From Glycomyces harbinensis (GTDB lineage: Bacteria > Actinomycetota > Actinomycetes > Mycobacteriales > Micromonosporaceae), in assembly GCF_900101745.1 (NCBI RefSeq), contig NZ_FNAD01000010.1, positions 1 through 64,000 on the forward strand: 64,000 nucleotides of DNA, written 5' to 3'. Made by a program: the position numbers and the translations under genes. Positions 28,111 through 35,275 of the stretch are shown here, in pieces. The stretch's first letter is position 1, and every line of letters starts with the position of its first letter. The notes below the pieces were generated by a model, which saw only the letters and a program-made list of their open reading frames with translations, had not been told where the DNA came from and searched no databases.

Positions 28111-28389
28111 CGCAGCGTCGTCCCTTCGGTGAGCGGAGCGTCGGAATCTGGTGATTTCGACATTCGTACGACGCTGCTCACACTCCGGCGGGTTGCCCCG
28201 GCGCGTCGGATTCATCGGCTTCGGGCGGCTTGTCGACCACGGGTGCGCCTGCGCCCCCGCGTCCCGACCCGCGGAAACAGGCAACAACCCGGGGCATTTC
28301 GCCCCTCCGGACACTTGCGACTCACTCAGGCCGCGGCGAAACGCCTGCGTAACACGTATGTTCGGCTCCAAGGATTTCCACGGCCCGCG

Positions 28390-28419
28390 TTGACTGGGGC
28401 CTGTGTCGGACGCTACAGT
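28390..28419 (+). promoter_or_regulatory. Promoter of the DUF4272 gene
   Basis: TTGACT (28390-28395) and TACAGT (28414-28419) are 18 bases apart, a good vegetative promoter. An inverted repeat GAGTG-N6-CACTC (28439-28454) lies in the 5' UTR. The 380-bp gap between this gene and the divergent secreted protein gene contains no CDS. Confidence 0.6.
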
Positions 28420-28490
28420 TCTTCACAAACACCCCCACGAGTGAATGCGCACTCACCCCCACAGGTGAACCCCAAGTGGTAGGGAGCCAT

Positions 28491-29156
28491 ATGCCGACGG
28501 TGATCTCAGACCCCCGGAGCGTCCGACTGCGCACAGTGGACGGACTCAGTGCCCTCGGCATCCCCGCGCCCCCCGCGCAGTTCCCCGTCCCGTTCCCCTC
28601 GGGCAAGCTCCCGCGCCTGCGCCCCCGCGGCCACATCGAGGCCCGCGCCGCGATCCTCAACATCGTCCAGGCCCGCGTGTTCGACATGCCCGAGGAACTC
28701 GCCATGCGCTGGCTCCTCGACGCCCACGTCCTCGACCACCTCGCGCCCGACGAGTGGGGCTTCATCGCCTGCGGCAGAGGCGAACGGGGCCGGTACGCCG
28801 ACCAGCTCGAAAGCCTCTACACCGTCTCCTGGCTGCTCGGCCTCGTCGACCACCTCGACCCGGCCGTGCCCTGCGCCGAGGACCTCCCCGAGATGCTGCC
28901 GGACCTGCGCCGCCCCGAGTCCTTCGGCTCCTGGCGCGACCGCCAGCTCACCCCCACGCGGGACGCCGGGGTCGTCGCCGAGATGCTCGACCTCTACTAC
29001 TGCCTCGACTGGCTCTGCGACCAGGCCCGCCGCGCCGGGCAGGCCCCGCCGCGCGGCGTCGACGACAACCTCGTCTGGCACCGGCGCTGGGCCCTGGAGT
29101 GGGCCGTGGTCTTCGCCGACGAGCGACCCGTCCACTGGGACGAAGTCCGCCTGTGA
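28491..29156 (+). CDS. DUF4272 domain protein
   Basis: A 221-residue soluble protein. It follows the DUF4272 pattern: IEARAAILNIVQARVFDMP, a WLL-x-x-H-V-L-D-H-L helix, LESLYTVSWLLGLVDHLDP (the usual E-x-L-x-x-L-L-W-A-L-G-L-x-D block), EMLDLYYCLDWLCDQAR, and DNLVWHRRWALEWAV followed by a terminal W-D-E-V. The family is predicted to be all-helical and has no established function. The ATG at 28491 has AGGGAG upstream; GTG at 28476 would precede that site. The add gene begins 36 bases later with its own -10-like element, so co-transcription is possible but not required. Confidence 0.82.
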   Translation: MPTVISDPRSVRLRTVDGLSALGIPAPPAQFPVPFPSGKLPRLRPRGHIEARAAILNIVQARVFDMPEELAMRWLLDAHVLDHLAPDEWGFIACGRGERGRYADQLESLYTVSWLLGLVDHLDPAVPCAEDLPEMLPDLRRPESFGSWRDRQLTPTRDAGVVAEMLDLYYCLDWLCDQARRAGQAPPRGVDDNLVWHRRWALEWAVVFADERPVHWDEVRL

Positions 29157-29180
29157 GCCAGGCACGCATAGCGCGCTGAC

Positions 29181-29186
29181 TATATT
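29181..29186 (+). promoter_or_regulatory. -10 element of add, probable leaderless mRNA
   Basis: TATATT ends six bases before the ATG at 29193, so transcription would start at or next to the start codon. There is no ribosome binding site before the ATG. No clear -35 is visible. Confidence 0.45.
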
Positions 29187-29192
29187 CATGGG

Positions 29193-30308
29193 ATGAATTC
29201 GACCGCGCCTTCCGACGCACTGTCCATCGACCAGATCCGCTCCGCGCCCAAGGCCGTGCTCCACGAGCACCTCGACGGCGGCGTGCGCCCGCAGACCCTC
29301 ATCGAGATCGCCGACGAGATCGGCCACACCCTGCCCGCGACCGAGGCCGGCGCGCTCGGCGACTGGTTCTTCGAGGCCGCCGACTCCGGGACCCTGGAGC
29401 GGTACCTGGAGACCTTCGCGCACACCATCGCCGTGTCCCAGAAGGCCGACCACTGCTTCCGCATCGCGTCCGAGGCCGCCCAGGACCTCGCCGCCGACGG
29501 CGTCGTCTACGCCGAACTGCGCTACGCACCCGAGCAGCAGCTCCTCGGCGGCCTCAGCCTCGAGGAGGTCGTCGAAGCGACCCTCGCCGGATTCGAGGAG
29601 GGCCAGCGCCTCGCCGAGAAGGCCGGCAACAAGATCACCGCCCGCACGATCCTGTGCGGGATGCGCCACGCCGACCGGACGCTGGAGATCGCCCGGCTCG
29701 CCGTCGCCTACCGCGACAAGGGCGTCGTGGGCTTCGACATCGCCGGCGGCGAGATCGGCAACCCCGCCGAGCGCCACGTCGAGGCCTTCGACTACCTGCG
29801 CCGCGAGTCCATGCCCTTCACCATCCACGCGGGCGAGTCATGCGGCCCCGAGTCCATCTGGGGCGCGGTCGCCGTCTGCGGCGCCGACCGGATCGGCCAC
29901 GGCGTGCAGCTCATCAAGGACATCGACCTCACCGGCGACGAGGCCAAGCTCTCCGACCTCGCCCACTACATCCGCGACCGGCGCATCGCCCTCGAAGTCG
30001 CCCCCTCCTCCAACCTCCAGACCGAGGGCGCCGAGTCCATTGAGACGCATCCGATCAAGGCGCTCTACGACCTCGGGTTCCGCGTCACCGTCAACAACGA
30101 CAACCGCCTGATGAGCCGCACCAGCACCTCGCGGGAGTTCCACCTGCTCTCCGAGACCTTCGGCTGGGGCTGGGCCGAGGTCCGCCGCTGCACCGAGAAC
30201 GCGGTCAAGGCCTCCTTCCTCCACCACCCCGAGCGCCGGCGCCTCCTCGAAGAGGTCGTCCGTCCCGCGTACGCGGCGCTCGAAGCATCCGAATCAGACG
30301 CCGAGTAA
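29193..30308 (+). CDS. add: Adenosine deaminase
   Basis: Hydrolyses adenosine or deoxyadenosine to inosine with release of ammonia; cytosolic purine salvage. The 371-residue protein has the zinc ligands and catalytic residues of the family: H24 and H26 in LHEHLDGG, H212 and E215 in HAGES, H236 in RIGHGV, and D303 in VNNDN. Some members of this family deaminate aminodeoxyfutalosine in the futalosine route to menaquinone, so with an amidohydrolase following ten bases downstream and menaquinone-type genes beyond, that activity should be considered. The ATG at 29193 lies directly after a -10-like element. Confidence 0.93.
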   Translation: MNSTAPSDALSIDQIRSAPKAVLHEHLDGGVRPQTLIEIADEIGHTLPATEAGALGDWFFEAADSGTLERYLETFAHTIAVSQKADHCFRIASEAAQDLAADGVVYAELRYAPEQQLLGGLSLEEVVEATLAGFEEGQRLAEKAGNKITARTILCGMRHADRTLEIARLAVAYRDKGVVGFDIAGGEIGNPAERHVEAFDYLRRESMPFTIHAGESCGPESIWGAVAVCGADRIGHGVQLIKDIDLTGDEAKLSDLAHYIRDRRIALEVAPSSNLQTEGAESIETHPIKALYDLGFRVTVNNDNRLMSRTSTSREFHLLSETFGWGWAEVRRCTENAVKASFLHHPERRRLLEEVVRPAYAALEASESDAE

Positions 30309-30318
30309 CCTCGGCTGC

Positions 30319-31557
30319 ATGCACGTTTACACCGCTCCCGTCGTCGTCCCCATCGCGGGCGAGCCGATCCGCGACGGTGCGATCGGGGTCGACGGCGGGC
30401 GGATCGCCTACGTCGGCCCCGCCGCCGACGCCCCCGAAGCCGAGGGCGCCACCGCCTTCGACGGCATCGTCACCCCCGGACTCGTCAACGCCCACACCCA
30501 CTTGTGCTACACCGCCTTCGCCGACATGTACGGCAACGAGAAGGAGTTCTTCGAGTGGATCCAGGACTTCGCGCGCCGCAACCCCACCACCGCTGACGAG
30601 GCCTGGAAGGACTCGGTCCGCCAGGGCATCGCCGAATCCCTCTCCCACGGCGTCACCGCGGTCGCCGACATCGTCACCCCCGCCGTCGCCTTCGAGGCCC
30701 TCTTCGAGTCCAAGCTCGCCGGGGTCGCCTACTGGGAGGCCTGCTTCATCGACGACGCCGCCTGGGCCGTGCGCCGCAGCGCCTGGCGCGAGGTCGTCAC
30801 CGAGAGCCGCGCCGTCAACAACTCCGACATCGCCGTCGGCATCAGCCCCCACACCCTCTACACACTCGGCACCGAAGTCGGCAAGAGCCTCGCCGAACTC
30901 GCCCACACCCTCGACATCCGCCTCCACCCCCATCTCGCCGAGACCCAGCACGAGGACATGTTCGTGCGCCGCGGCTCCGGACCGTTCGCGTTCATGAACC
31001 GCCGCGCCGGACTCGAACTCGAGATCGCCGACGGCGGCGCCGGGCACTCCCCGGCCACGCAGATGGACAAGGTCGGCTGGCTCGGCTCCGACTCCCATGT
31101 CGCCCACGGCGTCCACCTCGACAAGGCCGACCGCGAACTCCTGCGCTCCCGCGGCACCGCGGTCGCCCTCTGCGCCCGCTCCAACGCCCGCCTCGAAGCC
31201 GGCGAGCCTCCCGTGGCCGACCTCCGCTCCGAAGGCAACCCCGTCGCGATCGGCACCGACTCCCGCGCCTCCAGCCCCGACCTCGACGTGGCCGCCGAGT
31301 GGCCCGTGCTCCGCAAGCTCGCGCTCGCCCAGGGCGACGGCGGCGAAGGCCTCAACGAATGGCTCGTGCGGGCGGCCACCGAAGGCGGCGCCAAGGCCCT
31401 CGGCCGCGACGACATCGGCGTCCTCAAGACCGGCGCCCGAGCCGACCTCGCGGTCTTCGACGTCGACACCGACGGCGACCCGTACGCGGCCCTCGTGACC
31501 GGCGCGGCGGGCAAGTGCACCGCGGCCGTGCTCAAGGGCGAACTCGTCGATCGATAG
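30319..31557 (+). CDS. Amidohydrolase family deaminase, possibly aminodeoxyfutalosine deaminase
   Basis: A 412-residue metal-dependent deaminase of the amidohydrolase superfamily. Metal and catalytic residues are H59 and H61 (NAHTH), H205 and E208 (HLAET), H263 (AHGVHL) and D314 (GTDS). Residues 1-50 and 360-412 form the composite beta domain that flanks the barrel. The closest functional types are guanine, S-adenosylhomocysteine and aminodeoxyfutalosine deaminases. MenG-like, prenyl-reductase and nuo genes within 10 kb make the last a reasonable inference, not a demonstration. The start ATG is ten bases after add, with no good ribosome binding site, suggesting coupled translation. Confidence 0.75.
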   Translation: MHVYTAPVVVPIAGEPIRDGAIGVDGGRIAYVGPAADAPEAEGATAFDGIVTPGLVNAHTHLCYTAFADMYGNEKEFFEWIQDFARRNPTTADEAWKDSVRQGIAESLSHGVTAVADIVTPAVAFEALFESKLAGVAYWEACFIDDAAWAVRRSAWREVVTESRAVNNSDIAVGISPHTLYTLGTEVGKSLAELAHTLDIRLHPHLAETQHEDMFVRRGSGPFAFMNRRAGLELEIADGGAGHSPATQMDKVGWLGSDSHVAHGVHLDKADRELLRSRGTAVALCARSNARLEAGEPPVADLRSEGNPVAIGTDSRASSPDLDVAAEWPVLRKLALAQGDGGEGLNEWLVRAATEGGAKALGRDDIGVLKTGARADLAVFDVDTDGDPYAALVTGAAGKCTAAVLKGELVDR

Positions 31558-31692
31558 GCCCGACCTCCTTCCGTTTCCCGTCTCGCTGCGCTGCTCGTTT
31601 CGCGCTGTGCTGTTCGTTTCCCGGCGGTGATGGTCCGTCGAGTCTGCGCCCGCGAACCTGAAGGGGCGCTGAAGCCGCCTGAAGCCCGCTTC

Positions 31693-31764
31693 AGGAAGCA
31701 CAGCAGGAAGCTCAGCAGGAAGCACGGCAGGAAGTGCGACGGGATGCGCCGCAGGACCCGCGGC
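31693..31764. repeat. 12-bp tandem repeat, six units
   Basis: Three near-identical units (AGGAAGCACAGC, AGGAAGCTCAGC, AGGAAGCACGGC) are followed by three diverged ones (AGGAAGTGCGAC, GGGATGCGCCGC, AGGACCCGCGGC). The period is a multiple of three, so it stays in frame, but no supported ORF covers it. Confidence 0.8.
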
Positions 31765-32066
31765 AGGTAACGCTTCGGCGTCGGCGCTTGCCGATCCACC
31801 TTTCGTCCGCGATGCTGAATGGGGCGGATGTGACAGCACCGGCCCAGAGTCTTGATTCACCGGAGAGGCCCAGCCTCTCTGTGTATCCCCTGGAGAAGGC
31901 GGGGCGTGCGGACACCGCGCGCCCCGCCGCCCCGTTTCCCCGAGGGAACGGCCCGCGAGAACGGCCCGCCCGACGCATCGGACGTCACACCCGAAAAGGG
32001 CTGAACCAGCGACTATCCGGCCTTCGTGACGATGCGGCCGCTCACTGTGATCACCGGCACGCCCTA

Positions 32067-32093
32067 GTTATCGGATGGGTTACACGCGATAAC
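32067..32093. promoter_or_regulatory. Inverted repeat GTTATCG-N13-CGATAAC
   Basis: A perfect 7-bp inverted repeat in a locally A/T-rich stretch about 380 bases upstream of the MenG-like gene. It has operator geometry, but the regulated gene and the protein are unknown. Confidence 0.4.
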
Positions 32094-32473
32094 GGTTCGG
32101 TTTCATAGATCGACATCACAGCCTTGATGCGTCAGTGTGGTCCTGTAGCGCAGGCCGCACTCGAGGGATCTCTCAGCGTCATCCCAACCGAGGCAGCGAT
32201 CCGCCCGCGCGAGTTCCGACCCGACGACGAGGAGGCGCAGGTGACCAGTTCACCCCGGTCCGATGCCGCGCCTCTCGCTGCGCCCCAGGCGATCTCGTCT
32301 TCGACCTCTCCAAAGGCTCCCCACTGGGCGAGCGTGCGGCCATTCCCTGCTCCCTCAGGGCCGCACGCGCCGCGCTGACCCCGCGCGCGCCCGTTTTAAC
32401 CCCTTGATCCGCCGGGGCCCACACCGACAGGGCTCCGGCGGATTTTATCTCCGGCGTGTGCAAGGCTGTCGGA

Positions 32474-33169
32474 GTGATCGAAGCGAACGAAGCGAATACC
32501 CCGCGTAAGGAACCCGGCCGCATCGCGGCGATGTTCGACCGCGTCGCGCCGGGCTACGACCGCACCAACACCGTCATGGTCGCCGGGCAGGACAAGCGCT
32601 GGCGCAAGGCGACCCGCGAGGCCCTGAGCCTCCAGCCCGGGGAGCGCTGCCTCGACCTGGGCGCGGGCACCGGCGTCTCGACCGCCGAGCTCGCCAAGTC
32701 CGGCGCCGACGTCATCGGCGTCGACTTCTCCCTCGGAATGCTCCAGGCCCACCAGGACCGCCAGGTCCCGCTGGTGAACGCCGACGCGCTGAACCTGCCG
32801 TTCGGCGACGGCACCTTCAACGCGGTCACCGGCTCCTTCTTCATCCGCAACGTGGTCGACCTCGACGCGTGCCTCGCCGAGATCCTGCGCGTCCTCGCCC
32901 CCGGCGGCCGCATGGTGCTGTGCGAGGTCTCCCAGCCGGTCTGGAAGCCCTACCGCAAGGCCCACGGCGTGTTCGTCAAGCACGTGCTGCCGAAGGTCGC
33001 CTCCCGCGTCGCCTCCGACCCCGAGGCCTACCGCTACCTCGCCGACTCGACCATGGCCTGGCCCGACCAGGCGGCCCTGGCCGACCGCATCGTGAAGGCC
33101 GGCTACCGCAAGGTCGCCTGGCGCAACCTCGCCGGCGGCGCCGTCGCCATGCACCGCGGCTTCAAGTAG
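32474..33169 (+). CDS. menG: Demethylmenaquinone methyltransferase, MenG/UbiE type
   Basis: A SAM-dependent C-methyltransferase expected to convert demethylmenaquinone to menaquinone. Within 231 residues: the UbiE opening IAAMFDRVAPGYDRTN (17-32), motif I LDLGAGTG (60-67), VIGVDFS, the block GTFNAVTGSFFIRNVVD and a C-terminal GGAVAMHRGFK typical of the family. I choose the GTG at 32474, after which the family N-terminus begins; GTG at 32456 is the alternative, and neither has a strong ribosome binding site. It fits with the geranylgeranyl-reductase-nuo operon 5.7 kb downstream and the polyprenyl synthase at 60474. It is followed by a bidirectional hairpin. Confidence 0.85.
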   Translation: MIEANEANTPRKEPGRIAAMFDRVAPGYDRTNTVMVAGQDKRWRKATREALSLQPGERCLDLGAGTGVSTAELAKSGADVIGVDFSLGMLQAHQDRQVPLVNADALNLPFGDGTFNAVTGSFFIRNVVDLDACLAEILRVLAPGGRMVLCEVSQPVWKPYRKAHGVFVKHVLPKVASRVASDPEAYRYLADSTMAWPDQAALADRIVKAGYRKVAWRNLAGGAVAMHRGFK

Positions 33170-33280
33170 CCCGAGGCGCAGCCTCCGGCCCCCCGGGGCC
33201 CGGAAGGGGTGGGCCCCCGATTTCAAATGTGCCCGAGGGGTGCGACAAGCCGTTGTTCGAACGGCGACCCGTGAACTGAC

Positions 33281-33323
33281 GCGCCGCCCGCGCCGCCATG
33301 GTGGGCGGCGGCGCGGACGGCGC
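33281..33323. terminator. Bidirectional hairpin between menG and the dioxygenase gene
   Basis: A 17-bp stem with one mismatch (33281-33297 with 33307-33323). A smaller hairpin, GGGGCCC/GGGCCCC (33195-33217), lies nearer the menG stop. Confidence 0.65.
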
Positions 33324-33368
33324 AGCGGGCGGAGATTATGACGATCACCGGCCCGCGGTCCCTGCGAT

Positions 33369-34229
33369 TCAGTTGAGCTGGAACGAGCGCTTCGAGAGGC
33401 CGAACCAGTAGCCGTCGATCACCGTCTGCGCGGCCTGCTCCTGCTCGCTCGCCGCGCCGTACGTCACGAACAGCGGCACGTAGTGGTCCACTGTCGGGTG
33501 CGCGTACGGCATCCCCGGGGCCTGGGACCGGTAGCGCGCCAGCTCCTCGATGTCCCCGCGCGCCAAGGCCTCCGAGGCCCACACGTCGAAGTCCGCCGAC
33601 CAGCCCGGCACCTTCTCGGGGTGGTGGAAGTCCACGAACGGCAGCCCGTGCGTCATGAAGCCCGAGCCCACCACCAGGTAGCCCTCCTCGCGCAGCGGCC
33701 GCAGCCGCCGGCCGATCGCCATGAGCCGGTCCGGGTCGTGCGTCGGGATCGACAGCTGCAGCACCGGCAGGTCGCCCTGCGGGTACATGACCTTGAGCGG
33801 CACCCACGCCCCGTGGTCGAGCCCGCGGCTCGCGTGCTGGTGCAGCGGTTCGGAATCGGGCATCGCCGAGGCCACGCGCCGGGCCATCGCGGTCGCGTCC
33901 GGCGTCTCGTACCGCATCTTGAAGTAGCGCTCGGGGAAGCCGCCGAAGTCGTAGACCAGCGGCGTCGCCGCCGCGGGGCTGGAGATCATGAGCGGCGCGG
34001 CCTCCCAGTGGGCCGAGACGATGAGGATGCCCTTGGGCCGCGGCAGGCCCTGCGCCCACTCGAAGAGCCGGCCCATCCACTCGGCCTCGTCGAACAGCGG
34101 CGGCGCGCCGTGGCTGAGGTACAGCGCCGGAAGCGCCCCGTCGGCCGGCGTCCAGTCGCGGCGCTCGGCGGCACGCGGCGCGTCGGTCTCGAGGAAGGCG
34201 TCGAAGGCGGCGCCGGGGCGGGCTGGCAT
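33369..34229 (-). CDS. Class III extradiol dioxygenase, YgiD/DODA type
   Basis: A 286-residue LigB-fold metal enzyme related to 4,5-DOPA extradiol dioxygenase, which opens catechol rings with oxygen. The family's conserved His residues are visible: H40 in YLSHGAPP, H74 in VSAHWE, H139 in LDHGAWVPL, and a C-terminal VDHYVPL. The ATG at 34229 has TTGGAG upstream; an upstream TTG lies inside a probable operator and is not used here. The gene is divergent from a MarR regulator, with two inverted repeats between them, so it is probably repressed by MarR and released by an aromatic compound. Confidence 0.88.
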   Translation of the reverse strand: MPARPGAAFDAFLETDAPRAAERRDWTPADGALPALYLSHGAPPLFDEAEWMGRLFEWAQGLPRPKGILIVSAHWEAAPLMISSPAAATPLVYDFGGFPERYFKMRYETPDATAMARRVASAMPDSEPLHQHASRGLDHGAWVPLKVMYPQGDLPVLQLSIPTHDPDRLMAIGRRLRPLREEGYLVVGSGFMTHGLPFVDFHHPEKVPGWSADFDVWASEALARGDIEELARYRSQAPGMPYAHPTVDHYVPLFVTYGAASEQEQAAQTVIDGYWFGLSKRSFQLN

Positions 34230-34244
34230 GGCGGCTCCAAGTCG

Positions 34245-34288
34245 TTGAATCTTCAATAAATACTACTCGTGTTCGTTGAGGCATCAAC
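34245..34288. promoter_or_regulatory. Two inverted repeats between the dioxygenase and marR genes
   Basis: TTGAA-TC-TTCAA (34245-34256) and GTTGA-GGCA-TCAAC (34275-34288) lie about 30 bases apart in the 80-bp divergent intergenic region, which is strikingly A/T-rich. Both have the geometry of MarR dimer sites and flank the likely promoters. Confidence 0.6.
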
Positions 34289-34309
34289 TAGTGAAGTTAA
34301 GCTTGTTGC

Positions 34310-34768
34310 ATGAGTGATGCGGCGCCCTGGTTGGACGACGAGGAGATGGCGACGTGGCTGGCCTTCGTCAGCCTGGTCTCGCGGCTCCCCAACGCCCTCG
34401 ACGGCCAGGTCAGGACCGACGCCGGCCTCAGCTACTTCGAGTACACCGTGCTCGTGGTCCTCGAACACGCCGAGGACCGGACCATGCGGATGAGCGACCT
34501 CGCCTACCTCGCGAACGGCTCGCTCTCGCGGCTCTCGCACGTGGCCCGCCGCCTGGAGAAGGAGGGCTTCATCAGGCGCTTCGCCTGCCCCACCGACGGC
34601 CGCTCCACCCTCGCCGCCCTGACCGAGGACGGCCTCCAGAAGCTCGCCGAGGCCGCCCCCGGCCACGTGAAACTGGTGCGCGCCTTGGTCTTCGACGAAC
34701 TCACCCGCGACGAGATGCGCCAGCTCGGCGAGCTCTCCAAGCGCATGCTCGACCGCATCAACCCCTGA
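34310..34768 (+). CDS. MarR family transcriptional regulator
   Basis: A 152-residue winged-helix regulator. The DNA-binding part is MRMSDLAYLANGSLSRLSHVARRLEKEGFIRR (about 64-95), followed by the wing CPTDGRSTLAALTEDG, where the D-x-R motif of MarR wings is present. N- and C-terminal helices form the dimer interface. It is divergent from the extradiol dioxygenase gene and, by usual MarR logic, would repress both genes until an aromatic ligand binds. ATG at 34310; the ribosome binding site is weak. The next gene starts 143 bases later. Confidence 0.9.
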   Translation: MSDAAPWLDDEEMATWLAFVSLVSRLPNALDGQVRTDAGLSYFEYTVLVVLEHAEDRTMRMSDLAYLANGSLSRLSHVARRLEKEGFIRRFACPTDGRSTLAALTEDGLQKLAEAAPGHVKLVRALVFDELTRDEMRQLGELSKRMLDRINP

Positions 34769-34911
34769 GGCGCAACCGCTCGGACGCCGCGTATGCGCGT
34801 GATCACCCCGGTTTGCGGGTGCTCGATATAGTGGGCTAGATCTCCTTTCGCTCGTACCCCCGAGGAGCCCGCAATTGCATAACCCGACTCCGTCCCCGCC
34901 GGCGGTGCGCG

Positions 34912-35271
34912 ATGCCCGGCGCTGACGTCTTCGCGATGGACCCCGACGAGGTCCACAAGTCCGTCGAGGTCCTCTTCGAGATCGAGGAGGAGGTCGGCCG
35001 CCGCACCGGCGAGATGACCGCCGCCAACGCCGAAGCGGCCGGGCCCCTCAAGGACGCGGGCACCGCACTCGGACCGGCCCTGGAGGCCGCGGGCCGGTGG
35101 TGGGGGACCGACCGGGCCGGCGGCTTCACCGGGCTCGTCGGCGACACCGGCGAATACCTCGCCGTCTGCGCCGAGCAGGCCGTCGAGATCGACGACTACT
35201 CCGCCGCCGACTTCGCCTCCCTCGCCGACTCGGGCCGCTACCCCGGGCGCGCCTCCGGGACCGGAGGCTGA
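34912..35271 (+). CDS. Small WXG100/ESX-like protein
   Basis: A 119-residue acidic, almost all-helical protein. It starts with FAMDPDEVHKSVEVLFEIEEEV, has a W-W-G turn-like element in AGRWWGTDRAGGF (about 61-73) and a second helix pair, the size and plan of WXG100-type type VII secretion partners. The W-x-G is imperfect and no C-terminal Y-x-x-x-D/E secretion signal is clear, so this rests on size, helicity and context: the next gene, four bases later, encodes a DUF1023 hydrolase with a helical N-terminus of the kind exported by type VII systems. ATG at 34912. Confidence 0.6.
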   Translation: MPGADVFAMDPDEVHKSVEVLFEIEEEVGRRTGEMTAANAEAAGPLKDAGTALGPALEAAGRWWGTDRAGGFTGLVGDTGEYLAVCAEQAVEIDDYSAADFASLADSGRYPGRASGTGG

Positions 35272-35275
35272 ATCC

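Larger units (their letters stand above)
31558..32473. other. 916-bp gap with repeats and candidate regulatory sites, no convincing gene
   Basis: The gap contains a 12-bp tandem repeat (31693-31764), a hairpin GGCGGGGCG with CGCCCCGCC at about 31898-31928, a 7-bp inverted repeat (32067-32093), and a GC-poor stretch near 32060-32130. A possible 45-codon frame begins with a GTG at 32241 after GAGGAGG and ends at 32378, but its Pro/Ser/Ala-rich product has no family resemblance. I do not call it a gene. Confidence 0.5.

Noticed and set aside
32241-32378. Small CDS after a GAGGAGG sequence
   Set aside because: The 45-residue product is Pro/Ser/Ala-rich with no family resemblance, and the neighbouring frame is equally open; kept in the description of the gap only.
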